A stretch of 64,000 bases of DNA from Flavobacterium dankookense (GTDB lineage: Bacteria; Bacteroidota; Bacteroidia; Flavobacteriales; Flavobacteriaceae): NCBI RefSeq assembly GCF_004362665.1, contig NZ_SNXR01000011.1:558001-622000 (forward strand). Direction: 5' to 3'. Of this stretch, positions 7,787 to 17,900 are shown piece by piece. The stretch's first letter is position 1; every line of letters starts with the position of its first letter. Position numbers and translations under genes: made by a program. The notes under the pieces were generated by a model. The model searched no databases and was not told the DNA's origin. It saw only the letters and a program-made list of their open reading frames with translations.

Positions 7787-10555
7787 ATGTTATATAAAAA
7801 TAAAATAGTAGAAGTGGTTGGAACCAAAGAAATTTTTGGCCAAAAATTAGCTTGGATTAAAATCTTAGCGGATAACACATTTCTTGAAGTTAATTTTGAC
7901 GAGCTGGAAGAAGAAAAAACGGTTCAGTCCCTACCATTTGTTCGTTTTATTGCAATAGCTGCTAAAATCAAAGAAGAAGTAGCGAAAAAGAACATTCTAG
8001 CACCTTACGAGAGCAGCTTAATTCCTCTACCTCACCAAATCTTGGTCCTTGAAAAAGTAATGCAATCATCTCAAAATAGATTTCTTTTAGCTGACGAAGT
8101 GGGTATGGGTAAAACCATTGAAACAGGATTAATTTTAAAAGAATTAAAATTAAGAGGAGATATAAAACGTATTTTGATAATTGTTCCAAAATCGTCAATG
8201 TTACAATGGCAAAGTGAATTAAAAGACCATTTCAATGAGGTATTTCATATCTACGATTCAGAAATGATTACTTCTATGGCCAGAACATTCTCTAATATCA
8301 ATGCCGATCATGAATTTAATTTTTGGGAACAACACAATCAAATAATTGTTTCTACTGATGCTTTGAAACCATTAGAAAAAAGGCATGGTTGGTCTGATGA
8401 AAAAGTTGATGAATACAACAAATACCGCATGGAAGGTGTCTTGCAAGCCAACTTTGACCTTGTAGTTATTGATGAAGCCCATAAAATGGGTGGAGCATCA
8501 CAAACAGTTTCAAGATACCAATTAGCACAGGCATTATGTAATACAGTAAATAATGTATTGCTTTTAACAGCAACTCCACATAGAGGAAAGTCAGACCATT
8601 TCAGAAGAATTCTGCAATTATTAGATCCCGATGCATTTGCGGGTGAAGGTTTACCTAATATCAATGAATTAGAACCCTATGTAATTAGAACAGAAAAGAG
8701 ATTAGCAGTTGATTATGAAGGGAAAAAATTATTTAATGAGCGCGAAACAGTTCGTTTCGATGTTTTTTTAGATAGCGCAAAACATCATAAACAAATTGCT
8801 TTATATAATGCAGTTACAAATTATGTAATTCAAGGATTTAATACGGCCAAAAGAACAAAAAATACAGCTACTGGTTTAATAATGATATTGTTTCAAAGAT
8901 TAGTAAGTAGTTCCACAGCTGCCATTTTATCAGCTATGGAAGGCAGATTAGAAAGGTTAAGATACGGCGATGATAATTCAATTGAAAATTATGCTACAGA
9001 TTATGATAAATCGGAAGACAATGATATAGAATCATTAGATTTTGATGGTGTTTACGCTTCGGCTGGAGAAGGTATTGTAGATGAAGAAAGTATTCTTTGT
9101 GATTTAATAGAACAAGCTAAAGTTTGCTTAACAACTGAAGTAGATGCAAAAGCAGAAGCATTATTGATAAAGTATCAAGAATTACAAAAGCTTTATGACA
9201 ATAAAGACCTAAAGATTCTAATATTCACTGAGTTTCGTTCAACTCAAAAAATGTTGTCAAACTATCTTAAAATTAAAGGTTATAGAATTACAACTATAAA
9301 TGGTGGTCAAGATTTAGACGAAAGAAAAGCAGCATTAACCGATTTTAAAAACAATGCTCAAATTCTAGTAGCTACAGATGCAGCGGGTGAATCACTAAAT
9401 ATGCAATTCTGTAATATTGTTTTCAATTATGATTTGCCGTGGAATCCAATGATGATTGAGCAAAGGATTGGTAGAGTAGATAGAATTGGTCAAAAACTAA
9501 AAGTTAAGGCATTCAATATGTTGACAAATAATAGCGTTGACCTTCGTGTTTATGAAGTAATAGAGGAAAAATTAAACAATATTATTGAGCAATTAGGAAT
9601 AGACAAAACATCTGATGTTTTAGATTCCGCAATCGATATGAAGAAAATTAACAAACTCTATTTACAAAGTTTATTAGATCCTAGTAAGTTTGAATTTGCT
9701 GGAGACAAATGGTTACATGAAATAAAACTAAAACTTAAAGATTTTCAAAGTACAGAAGGTATTATTCCTCAAGTAAAAGAAGAAGATATTGAATTTAAAA
9801 AAGCGGCGGAAATAAAACACAGTGCTTTACCAAAATGGTTAGAAAATCTAATCACACAATATACTTTTATTAATGATGGTAGTATAAAAAAAGATGCTTT
9901 TGGTGTGTTTAATGTAAAGTTACAGAATCAATCCAAACACATCACTTTTGATGCTGAAATTGCTATAAATAACCCAGGAATAGAAAACATTACATTACAA
10001 AATGATTGGATTAAGAAAATATTAAATGAATTAATTGAATTTAATATTTCAAATGGAATTCCTGTTGTAAAAACAATAAATGGCAATGAAACACCCGGTA
10101 TTTGGAGCGTTTGGGAAATATCAGCACAAAACTATTTTGACAAAAAAGCAACCTATCAAGCATTCTTTTTAGCCGATAATGGGAAATTATATTCCGCTTA
10201 TGCTAACGATATTTGGAATAGATTGATTTCCGATACTACTGAATTTTCTTTTATTGAATCACAATACAAAATTCATGAAGAAACGTATATGGATTGTCTA
10301 AAAAATGTTTTGTTATCTAGCTATCAGAATTTAGATGCTGAAGTTTCTGAAAAGATGATTATGAAAAAAGAGAACAAGATAAAATCGTTTGATTTTCAGA
10401 AATCTAGAATTGAAAAAATAGGAATTGAAAACATTAGAATTTCTAAATTAAAAAAATTAGAGGAAGAACATTCACTTTGGTTAAATGAGTTTAAAAGAAA
10501 TAAAAAAACATTACCCGGAATAAAACACTTAATAAGTATCAGAATCAATGAATAA
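7787..10555 (+). CDS. SNF2/HepA-family DEAD/DEAH helicase (BrxHII/DrmD-like)
   Basis: A 922-aa SF2 ATPase of the SNF2/RapA class. Walker A DEVGMGKT lies at about 103-110, the DEAH box (VIDEAHKMG) near 228, motif III LLTATPH follows, and motif VI QRIGRVDRIGQ is near 560-570. The last 300 residues are a family-specific tail without recognised domains. Such enzymes translocate on duplex DNA and remodel bound proteins. SNF2 helicases are core parts of BREX type 3 (brxHII) and DISARM (drmD). Here the gene is followed by pglZ with an 8-bp overlap, as expected for a translationally coupled BREX-type unit. The helicase call is firm; the subfamily is inferred from context. Confidence 0.85.
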   Translation: MLYKNKIVEVVGTKEIFGQKLAWIKILADNTFLEVNFDELEEEKTVQSLPFVRFIAIAAKIKEEVAKKNILAPYESSLIPLPHQILVLEKVMQSSQNRFLLADEVGMGKTIETGLILKELKLRGDIKRILIIVPKSSMLQWQSELKDHFNEVFHIYDSEMITSMARTFSNINADHEFNFWEQHNQIIVSTDALKPLEKRHGWSDEKVDEYNKYRMEGVLQANFDLVVIDEAHKMGGASQTVSRYQLAQALCNTVNNVLLLTATPHRGKSDHFRRILQLLDPDAFAGEGLPNINELEPYVIRTEKRLAVDYEGKKLFNERETVRFDVFLDSAKHHKQIALYNAVTNYVIQGFNTAKRTKNTATGLIMILFQRLVSSSTAAILSAMEGRLERLRYGDDNSIENYATDYDKSEDNDIESLDFDGVYASAGEGIVDEESILCDLIEQAKVCLTTEVDAKAEALLIKYQELQKLYDNKDLKILIFTEFRSTQKMLSNYLKIKGYRITTINGGQDLDERKAALTDFKNNAQILVATDAAGESLNMQFCNIVFNYDLPWNPMMIEQRIGRVDRIGQKLKVKAFNMLTNNSVDLRVYEVIEEKLNNIIEQLGIDKTSDVLDSAIDMKKINKLYLQSLLDPSKFEFAGDKWLHEIKLKLKDFQSTEGIIPQVKEEDIEFKKAAEIKHSALPKWLENLITQYTFINDGSIKKDAFGVFNVKLQNQSKHITFDAEIAINNPGIENITLQNDWIKKILNELIEFNISNGIPVVKTINGNETPGIWSVWEISAQNYFDKKATYQAFFLADNGKLYSAYANDIWNRLISDTTEFSFIESQYKIHEETYMDCLKNVLLSSYQNLDAEVSEKMIMKKENKIKSFDFQKSRIEKIGIENIRISKLKKLEEEHSLWLNEFKRNKKTLPGIKHLISIRINE

Positions 10556-11999
10556 TAGTTTCATAGAACATATTGTTTCATATTTCAATTCGTTTGATAA
10601 AAAAATAATTCTGGTAGAAAATCCAGATAAATTTTTATTACGTGAAGATATTATAAAAATCTTCGAGGATAATAATATCTCGATCGTCAACGGAACTGGC
10701 ATTGAACAAAGAATTAAATTTGAATTGAAAAGTTCAGTTACAACATTAATTTTTACATCAGACGATAATGAAAATTATTTAGAGGATATAAAGCGTAATG
10801 CAGCCAAAACGACTTTTCATTTATCTAATTTTATTAAAGGTTATCATAGTTCTTCTATCCTTAATGCAGAATTAGATTGCCTTGACATTCTTTTTAAAAA
10901 TCCAAGTATAAAATCGCTTTCAAAAGCAGAGACTGACAATTATATAATTAATTTATTTCCAAAAGAAGAATCTGTCTTTAAGAATGTAGTATTTGAAAGT
11001 AAAATCAATGAACTTTTAAAAAGCAAAATAGTAGATTGGTTAGAAATAATAAACGAATACTCCAATGCTTTATTATTGACTATAAACACAAAATATTTAG
11101 AAGAAATAATTGCTATTGGAGATATAATTAACATCCATTTCCAAAAAGAATTAGAGCAAAACTTTAAGCATCTGTTTAATTCAAGTGCAATTAAAAAACC
11201 GAAAATTGTATCCAAAATTTTAGACTACATAACTCATAATAATAAAAACAATAAAATAGCACTCATTGTTATTGATGGTATGGGTTTTTGGCAGTATAAT
11301 AGCATTAAATCATTATATCCTCCGAGTTTTAATATTATTGAAGATTTTACATTCTCATGGCTTCCATCAATCACCCAATTATCTAGACAAGCAATCTTTA
11401 GAGGAGATTATCCTGATAAAGAATACATTCAAAATCCTAAAAATGAAGAAAAGTTATGGACAAATTATTGGATAAATAAAGGATTAGATAAGTTTGAAAT
11501 AAGATACAATCACGACAAAATAGACACTTCAAATTTAGAAAGAATAACAAAGTTTGCAATTGTTTTAAAAGACCTAGATGACAAGATGCACAATTCTACA
11601 GATTACACGGATTTAAAAGGTCTTACTCAAAATTGGATTGAACGTAGTGAGATTATCAAAAAAATAGAAGTATTAATTGAATCCGGTTTTGAAGTCTATA
11701 TAACAAGTGACCATGGTAATATTTTAACTAATGGTTGGAGAGGATTACATAGTAGAGAAAAATTAGGAACTAATAAATCCGGTAGTAGAAGCCAAAGACA
11801 TATTGAATATATAGACAATATATTGGCAGATGAATTTTTAGAAGCAAACCCAGAAATTCAGCAGTCAGTAGTTAGAGATGATAACGCCATATATTTCAAA
11901 AATAATTACAATTTCTCATCGAAAGACAGTGTAATTACACATGGTGGAAGTCATTTTCTGGAGGTTATAATTCCATTTATAAAAATCATAAAAAAGTAG
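10548..11999 (+). CDS. pglZ: PglZ-domain protein (BREX/Pgl phosphatase-fold)
   Basis: A 483-aa protein whose C-terminal half has the alkaline-phosphatase-superfamily PglZ fold: metal-binding VIDGMG near 242, a Ser/Thr-rich nucleophile segment (PSITQLSRQAIFRG), TSDHGN near 387 and THGGSH near 463. The N-terminal half is helical with an early ILVENPDKFLL, similar to the start of BREX-3 PglZ proteins as I recall them. It is much shorter than type 1 PglZ (about 850 aa). Its start overlaps the helicase gene by 8 bp and it ends 2 bp before the next gene. PglZ is the defining protein of BREX and Pgl phage exclusion. Family call high; enzymatic activity of PglZ proteins is not generally settled. Confidence 0.8.
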   Translation: MNNSFIEHIVSYFNSFDKKIILVENPDKFLLREDIIKIFEDNNISIVNGTGIEQRIKFELKSSVTTLIFTSDDNENYLEDIKRNAAKTTFHLSNFIKGYHSSSILNAELDCLDILFKNPSIKSLSKAETDNYIINLFPKEESVFKNVVFESKINELLKSKIVDWLEIINEYSNALLLTINTKYLEEIIAIGDIINIHFQKELEQNFKHLFNSSAIKKPKIVSKILDYITHNNKNNKIALIVIDGMGFWQYNSIKSLYPPSFNIIEDFTFSWLPSITQLSRQAIFRGDYPDKEYIQNPKNEEKLWTNYWINKGLDKFEIRYNHDKIDTSNLERITKFAIVLKDLDDKMHNSTDYTDLKGLTQNWIERSEIIKKIEVLIESGFEVYITSDHGNILTNGWRGLHSREKLGTNKSGSRSQRHIEYIDNILADEFLEANPEIQQSVVRDDNAIYFKNNYNFSSKDSVITHGGSHFLEVIIPFIKIIKK

Positions 12000-12001
12000 A
12001 T

Positions 12002-12622
12002 ATGAACAAATTATCTATAGATATAAACCAAAGAATCCCACTTAATGTACTTGAGGTAGCTTTGAATACATTTCTCTCAGGTAATTATTCAAATGAATAC
12101 GTTATTGAACAATTACGCTTGGAATTTGATGGTGAAAATAGATTAAAAAAAGCATTAAGAATTGTAAACAAAATAATTATTAAAAGCCCACTAAAGGATT
12201 TTTTACTTCAAAATAAAGAGGAAATTCTAATTGCCTTAAAGAAAAAAGAGGAAAGAAATTTAATTCTGATAGCATTATTAAATTCCGCATTTCCATTTTC
12301 TTTTTTTGTTTTAAAAACCTTTGGTAAATACTTTAGCGTTCAAGAAGAAATTAATTCAGAGATTATTAAAAAAGCAATCTCAAATGTCTATGGCGGTAAT
12401 AGAGCTACCGAGAATGGAATTTATAGTGTAGTTCCAATGTTTTTAGAAGCTAATTTTTTTAAAAGACCCTCTACAGGAATATATAAGTTTGAAAATAAAC
12501 TGAACGTTTCGCTAAATATTTCAAAAAACATATTCATACAATCATTTCTATTAAATAATGGAATAAATGATATTGAAGAATTTCATTATAGAGACCCGTA
12601 TTTTAATTTTATTACATTCTAA
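12002..12622 (+). CDS. 206-aa helical protein in the BrxA position
   Basis: A soluble, mostly helical protein with no motif I can name with certainty. It begins with a segment that reads like BrxA/DUF1819 (short helices, VALNTFLSGNYSNEYV, then a Lys-rich helical middle) and its length equals that of BrxA (about 200 aa). In BREX type 3 the gene after pglZ is brxA, which fits, but the resemblance is weak at the residue level. Its stop codon directly abuts the ATG of the kinase gene, so the two are translated from one message. It could be a DNA- or RNA-binding accessory factor. The functional call rests mainly on position. Confidence 0.4.
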   Translation: MNKLSIDINQRIPLNVLEVALNTFLSGNYSNEYVIEQLRLEFDGENRLKKALRIVNKIIIKSPLKDFLLQNKEEILIALKKKEERNLILIALLNSAFPFSFFVLKTFGKYFSVQEEINSEIIKKAISNVYGGNRATENGIYSVVPMFLEANFFKRPSTGIYKFENKLNVSLNISKNIFIQSFLLNNGINDIEEFHYRDPYFNFITF

Positions 12623-14341
12623 ATGCAACTGTACGATAACAAATACTATTTTGAAAAAGACCTTGGCAGTGGTGGTTTTGGCAAGGTGTTTTTAGCGAAA
12701 GAAAAAGTATCAAATCGTTTTGTGGCAATCAAGCAATTATTAAATAAAAACAAATCTGAACAGGAAGATATAATCCATGAAATCGAAACAATTTCAAAGT
12801 TCGAAAATCCAAATATTGTTACTTATTACCATCATTTTTGGGAAGATGAAGTACTTTATTTAGTAATGGAATATTGTTCAGGTGGCAGTTTAAGAGATAA
12901 ATTAGAAACTAATTCAATTACTACTTTAGAGGCAATTGAATGGATACAAACATTAGCTTCGTGCTTAAGAATAATTCATAAAAAAGGTATAATTCATCAC
13001 GACATAAAACCAGATAATATTGTTTTCACTCAAAACGGTACAATAAAAATTGCAGATTTTGGAGTAGCAAATAAAAACATAGGTACAAGAGCATATATGA
13101 GCCCAGAAGCTTTTAGTTGGGATATTGATAGTACAAATGATCCAAGGATTGATATTTACGCTTTAGGCGTTACTTTAATGGAATTATTATCGAAGCAAAA
13201 TCCATTTTTCGGTTTATCAAGAGAAGAGATTATTGAAAAACATCAATCAGCAGATTTCCCAATACAACAACTTCCCAATTGGCAACAAGAAATAATTTTA
13301 AAAGCAATTAATAAAACACCTGAACTAAGATTTCAGTTTATGATTGAATTGGAAGAAGCATTGAAAGCTAAATCCGTTCCTATCATATTCAACAAAGACA
13401 ATCTAAAAGCAGCTGAATTAATTGCATTAGCTGATAAAGCTTTAAAGACAAACAAATGGCGAAATGCTTTAAAGTTTTTAGAACTAGCAAACAAACAATA
13501 CGACAACAATGTAGCAGTATTACTAGCGTTAGGTAAATACAATTTACGAATTCAAAAGATTGAAACAGCAAAAAGTTTTTATGAAAAAGCACTCAAACTC
13601 AATCCTAGATTAGACGTTCAAAAAGATTTAGGTTGGATGAATTTAGAAGCAAAGAAATATCCAATCGCTATAGGTTTATTGTCAGACCATCTTCATAGAA
13701 ATCCAGCAGATTATGAAGCCTATAATCTTTTAATTCGTTGTTATTACGAAACAGACAGATACGAAACAGCAATGGAGCTTTCCAAAATGATAATGGAAGC
13801 CAATCCATCTTTACCTTGTTTTGCAAACAATTATTTTATTGCTTTTGTGTTAAATTCTAATGGCGAACTAATTCCACCTAAATCAAAATATGAGAAAAGC
13901 GAAAACCATTTCATCGGCTACAATTTATCAGTAATAACAGAGAGTAAAAAAAGCCATAATTATAAAGAAACGCCAACACTTAAATCAAAATTGTTATTTA
14001 TGGACTTCCAATTCAACATCTTGAAAGAAAATACAATAACAATATTAGAAACTAATAATGAATATCATACTGAAAAATCAATATCAGAACCAATTATAAA
14101 GTTTGGTAGGCAAGAATACACCCAAAATGATATTCGAATATCTGGAGGCGTTGCAGTAAGCAGGAGACATTGTATTATTATCAATACTAAAGACAATGTT
14201 TGGCTGTATGATTTAGAAAGTACAGGAACAGAAATAAACGATACAATTGTTACAAATAAAATTCCTTTAATCGGATACAACAAACTAAAAATAAAAGACA
14301 TTTATTTTACCTTAACAACAGATAAAACTAAGTTATTATAA
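12623..14341 (+). CDS. Ser/Thr protein kinase with TPR and FHA domains
   Basis: A 572-aa Hanks-type kinase. The glycine loop GSGGFG lies at 15-20, the ATP-binding Lys at 37, the catalytic loop HHDIKPDN at about 125-132 and DFG near 146, with GTRAYMSPEA after it. The usual HRD arginine is replaced by His, so this is a non-RD kinase. Residues about 255-400 form TPR-like helix pairs. The C-terminus is an FHA domain (GRQ near 493, then SRRH) that would bind phosphothreonine. There is no membrane segment. The gene follows the 206-aa gene with no gap. A kinase also starts the Streptomyces Pgl system (pglW), so a signalling or toxic phosphorylation role in defence is plausible but inferred. Confidence 0.85.
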   Translation: MQLYDNKYYFEKDLGSGGFGKVFLAKEKVSNRFVAIKQLLNKNKSEQEDIIHEIETISKFENPNIVTYYHHFWEDEVLYLVMEYCSGGSLRDKLETNSITTLEAIEWIQTLASCLRIIHKKGIIHHDIKPDNIVFTQNGTIKIADFGVANKNIGTRAYMSPEAFSWDIDSTNDPRIDIYALGVTLMELLSKQNPFFGLSREEIIEKHQSADFPIQQLPNWQQEIILKAINKTPELRFQFMIELEEALKAKSVPIIFNKDNLKAAELIALADKALKTNKWRNALKFLELANKQYDNNVAVLLALGKYNLRIQKIETAKSFYEKALKLNPRLDVQKDLGWMNLEAKKYPIAIGLLSDHLHRNPADYEAYNLLIRCYYETDRYETAMELSKMIMEANPSLPCFANNYFIAFVLNSNGELIPPKSKYEKSENHFIGYNLSVITESKKSHNYKETPTLKSKLLFMDFQFNILKENTITILETNNEYHTEKSISEPIIKFGRQEYTQNDIRISGGVAVSRRHCIIINTKDNVWLYDLESTGTEINDTIVTNKIPLIGYNKLKIKDIYFTLTTDKTKLL

Positions 14342-14426
14342 ATTAGATTAATCAATGTATTTACTTATTTGTAAAATTGAAGGTTACGATAATTAAATCC
14401 AATTAAAAGTTAATTAGATTATAAAT

Positions 14427-15380
14427 ATGAATTTGAATAAAGAAGATATTAAAATTGAAAAAGCTAAGCATAAAATTTTCTTGGCACAAGATAATTTTGA
14501 TATAAAATTACCAAACTCCTTATTTTTTTCTGAGTATCTAAAAATAATTAAAAAATTCGGATATTGGTTTTTAGCACTTGAGAATGGTGATTTGCAACCA
14601 TTAACCCCAGGGCAATATTATTTTTTAGGAAGAGAATATGCAACATCAATCTCTTATTATGAGTTAAGAAAAGTAATAAAATATAAATTAGCTTGGGGAA
14701 AATATAAAAAGTATAAAAAAGATTGGGGTGATTTATATTTAATTCTATGTCAGTGTAATAATGAAGAAATTGAAACTTTATCTAAAATTCTTAAATTAAA
14801 ATCGGTTTCCAAAGAAAATATAATACCTGAATTAATTAGCAATAGTAAAAATTTATTAGAGTTTTTTGACGACCATCCATCTTATAATGATATACTTTAT
14901 AAAATAAAGGTAAAATTAAAATTAGATACTAAAACAATAGAAATAAGCCAGATAGAAAAATCAATAGCTATTAAGTTTTTGGAACAAGCATTGTCTAGAA
15001 TGACGGAAGAACAAAAAATAAAATTCGAAAAAGAGATAATTGAAATCGTCAATATAGAAGGTGGTTTAAAATATAAAGTAGGAACAGTTTTTACAACATT
15101 AACTGCTGCTCAAATTTCTGGGTTTGGGGTTTATTTATTAGCTTCTAGTTCATTAAGTTTTATAACAGGCGCGATCGGTTTAACTTTGCCTTTTGCTGCA
15201 TATACAGCATTATCTTCTGCCATCAGTGTAATTATTGGTCCAGTTGGATGGATAGGTGCAGGTTTATTTACTTTGTGGAAAATTAATGATGTTAATTTCA
15301 GTAAAATTATTCCTTCTGTAATTTATATTAGCTGGTTAAGAGAAAAATATTCAAAAGAAAACAGTAATAATTTCCAATAG
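14427..15380 (+). CDS. YaaW/UPF0174-like protein with glycine-rich hydrophobic C-terminus
   Basis: A 317-aa protein. The N-terminal 210 residues are charged and helical. Residues about 215-305 are strongly hydrophobic and Gly/Ala-rich (GFGVYLLASSS, GAIGLTLPFAAY, VIIGPVGWIGAG), then IPSVIYISWLR. This C-terminal pattern is that of the YaaW/UPF0174 (DUF3944) family, whose function is poorly known. The segments could insert into membrane. The gene is 85 bp after the kinase gene on the same strand, so it may belong to the defence operon or be a separate unit. A membrane-acting effector role is a guess from the hydrophobic tail and the neighbours. Confidence 0.6.
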   Translation: MNLNKEDIKIEKAKHKIFLAQDNFDIKLPNSLFFSEYLKIIKKFGYWFLALENGDLQPLTPGQYYFLGREYATSISYYELRKVIKYKLAWGKYKKYKKDWGDLYLILCQCNNEEIETLSKILKLKSVSKENIIPELISNSKNLLEFFDDHPSYNDILYKIKVKLKLDTKTIEISQIEKSIAIKFLEQALSRMTEEQKIKFEKEIIEIVNIEGGLKYKVGTVFTTLTAAQISGFGVYLLASSSLSFITGAIGLTLPFAAYTALSSAISVIIGPVGWIGAGLFTLWKINDVNFSKIIPSVIYISWLREKYSKENSNNFQ

Positions 15381-15470
15381 TGTTGAGAATTTTATTGGTA
15401 ATTCAATTTCTAATTTATTGATTAAATAGTAATTTAAAACTATCATTTAATCGTCAAAAATTTATTCAAT

Positions 15471-17900
15471 ATGGAATTATCTTTTACTAAAATAAACGGA
15501 ACAAATCCTTTTCTTGATTATAATGAATTAAGGGAATCCATATTAAATGAATTAAGTTCGGATTGTATTAAAGCAGAAGTTTTAATATTAAATAAATTTC
15601 CAGTTTCAGTATTAAATCAGTCAACTTTAGATTTTGTAATTTTTTTGAAAGTACCTCAAAGTCCTGCACATAGACCTAAAATTGAAATTGAGGATAATTT
15701 TGTTTACATATCAAATCTTATTATAGCGGTATCAATAATTAGAGAGTATAAACAATATAATGTCAAAGCATATAAAGGTGAATTAGAAATTGAAAATTCA
15801 TATATAGACCTAAAAGATAACGCATCAAAACTAAAATGGGGTTTAACAAATTATCTAAGCGATGCTTGTAATTTAAATAGAGAAAAAATAACAGTACATC
15901 CTATTCTTTGGGTTTTAAATGATAATGATGAAGTAATTTCACATAATATAATTGTAGCAAAACATTTAAAATTCAATTTAATAAAAGAATGTATTGCATT
16001 AAATGATTATTTAAGATACCCAGGATATTCAGATTGGAATTATGAACCTGCTTATGAAGCTTCTATTAGACAAATTTTTGCTCAAGCTTCATTAGATTCA
16101 AAATTAGGTTACTTAACAAAACAAAAAATCGAAAGAATTCAAAATAATTTTGATGCTGCCTCTCAAAAAGCATTTGATTCAATTGGAAATACTTTAGTTG
16201 AAGTTAGAGGAAGAGCAGGTTCAGGAAAATCATCAGACCTTCTTAAATGGATGTTGCAAAAAAGTTTGACGGGTAAAAAAGCAACATTTCTAACATATAA
16301 TCATCTTTTAGTTTATGAAATTTCAAGGCAAATTAAAGGATTTGAGAATGTACTAAGTGAAGAAGTAGTTGTTCAAAAACAACCAACGACAACTAATACT
16401 ATTCATTCTTTCATGTTTAATATTGCTAAAAAACTTGGTGTAGTTTTACTAATGTCTGAAAGCAGAATAAGTTACTTAACTGCATTGATGAATAAAAGGT
16501 TTGATAAAATTGAATTATTGTTTGATAAAATTAGATGTCAAAATCTAATTATAAATAAAAACGATTTAAAGAATTTCATTCAAAATGAAAATTCCTTTGA
16601 CGAAGGAACAAAAAGAGAAGCAATTGATTTTATCAACCATTCTGATATGTTTAAAGACTTTAAGGAAGCACAAGAAATAAAAAAACATATTAGTCGATTT
16701 AAAATATTCAAAAAAATAAAATTAGAAGAGCATATTAATTCTAGTATGTTTTTGGCTGATTATCATGAGGTATTAAAAAAAATACTTTTAGCCATTGACA
16801 ACTTAGATTTATTTTTTAAAGAATTTCAAATTGAGAATAAATTTGATTTACTTGAAAACACAATGAATTTAAAAACTTCAATTCTAGTTAAAGACGGTAG
16901 TAAAAATATAAATTTAGAAGAATTAAAAAAGAGATATGGAAAAAGTATAAATGGATTTAGAGCAGGAAGAAGTTTATATATCGATGAAGCTCAAGATTGT
17001 CATCCTTATGAAAGGGACATATTTTTTTCATTATTTGGCGCAAAGAATATAGTTATTGCTAGTGGAGGTAAAGAACAATTAATTAGATATTCTGAAGTAT
17101 GTAATTGGAATATTTCGAAAGGTACTAAAATTGAAAGTTATCAATACCTAAAAAGACGAAAATCATACAGAATGAAACCCGTAATTGCTGCTTTAGTAAA
17201 TCACATTGCTGCATCTTTTAATATTGATTTAGGAATAGAACCATTAGATACAGATGACCATGGTAGAATAATAATTCAAAGAGGTATTAATAATGATTTA
17301 GCTAATAAAGCTAATATTATGAACGACCTATTAATTGCCGGAACTAGACAAGGTTGTAGTGCTTATGATTCATTATTATTGCTTAAAAATGCTAAAGAAA
17401 AAAATCAGATATTTAATAGTGCTAACACAAATACTAAAAGTATAAATATTAATGAGTTTGATGTAATTAAAATTGATGATCTAAAACACAAATCAGAATG
17501 GGATTTATTATCAATTGCAGATAAAATAATAAATGAAGCAAGGTTTTGGAACGCAACAGGAAACATCGATAAGAGAAAACAAAGTGTTCCAGGTTCTTTA
17601 AGCATTAGAGCTATTTATTATGAATCAAGTCGTGGATTAGAGGCATGGTCAACTATGTGTTTTGATATAAACGGTTTTTTTGATTCCAAAAGAAATGAAG
17701 ATGATGCCGATAATTTCCTGCTTTCAGAAATTATGGAACCAGAAGAAAGAAAAAATAAATATGCTGCAACTTGGGTTTTAATGGCTTTGACTAGAGCAAT
17801 AGACACTTGTTATATTGAACTTTTACCATCAGAAAACGCTTTAAATAGAACAATAGAAAGCTTTATTGCAAACAATAAAAAATATGTTGATATTACTTGA
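15471..17900 (+). CDS. SF1 (UvrD-like) helicase/ATPase with N-terminal domain
   Basis: An 809-aa P-loop ATPase. Walker A GRAGSGKSS lies near 246-254, the DEAQD Walker B near 505 (LYIDEAQDC), and the C-terminal helicase motif MALTRAIDTCYIEL is near 768-782. These are UvrD/DUF2075-type SF1 features. The N-terminal 240 residues are a separate domain with short strands (LDFVIFLKV), possibly NERD/PD-(D/E)XK-like, but no clear catalytic triad is seen. It is convergent with the nuclease-helicase gene at 18070. Stand-alone SF1 helicases of this size are common in defence islands. The helicase call is firm; role and link to the upstream operon are inferred from proximity. Confidence 0.75.
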   Translation: MELSFTKINGTNPFLDYNELRESILNELSSDCIKAEVLILNKFPVSVLNQSTLDFVIFLKVPQSPAHRPKIEIEDNFVYISNLIIAVSIIREYKQYNVKAYKGELEIENSYIDLKDNASKLKWGLTNYLSDACNLNREKITVHPILWVLNDNDEVISHNIIVAKHLKFNLIKECIALNDYLRYPGYSDWNYEPAYEASIRQIFAQASLDSKLGYLTKQKIERIQNNFDAASQKAFDSIGNTLVEVRGRAGSGKSSDLLKWMLQKSLTGKKATFLTYNHLLVYEISRQIKGFENVLSEEVVVQKQPTTTNTIHSFMFNIAKKLGVVLLMSESRISYLTALMNKRFDKIELLFDKIRCQNLIINKNDLKNFIQNENSFDEGTKREAIDFINHSDMFKDFKEAQEIKKHISRFKIFKKIKLEEHINSSMFLADYHEVLKKILLAIDNLDLFFKEFQIENKFDLLENTMNLKTSILVKDGSKNINLEELKKRYGKSINGFRAGRSLYIDEAQDCHPYERDIFFSLFGAKNIVIASGGKEQLIRYSEVCNWNISKGTKIESYQYLKRRKSYRMKPVIAALVNHIAASFNIDLGIEPLDTDDHGRIIIQRGINNDLANKANIMNDLLIAGTRQGCSAYDSLLLLKNAKEKNQIFNSANTNTKSININEFDVIKIDDLKHKSEWDLLSIADKIINEARFWNATGNIDKRKQSVPGSLSIRAIYYESSRGLEAWSTMCFDINGFFDSKRNEDDADNFLLSEIMEPEERKNKYAATWVLMALTRAIDTCYIELLPSENALNRTIESFIANNKKYVDIT

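Noticed and set aside
10548..11999. PglZ gene as a truncated copy because it is short
   Set aside because: The end with THGGSH is intact, the start overlaps the helicase gene normally and shorter PglZ proteins exist outside type 1 BREX.
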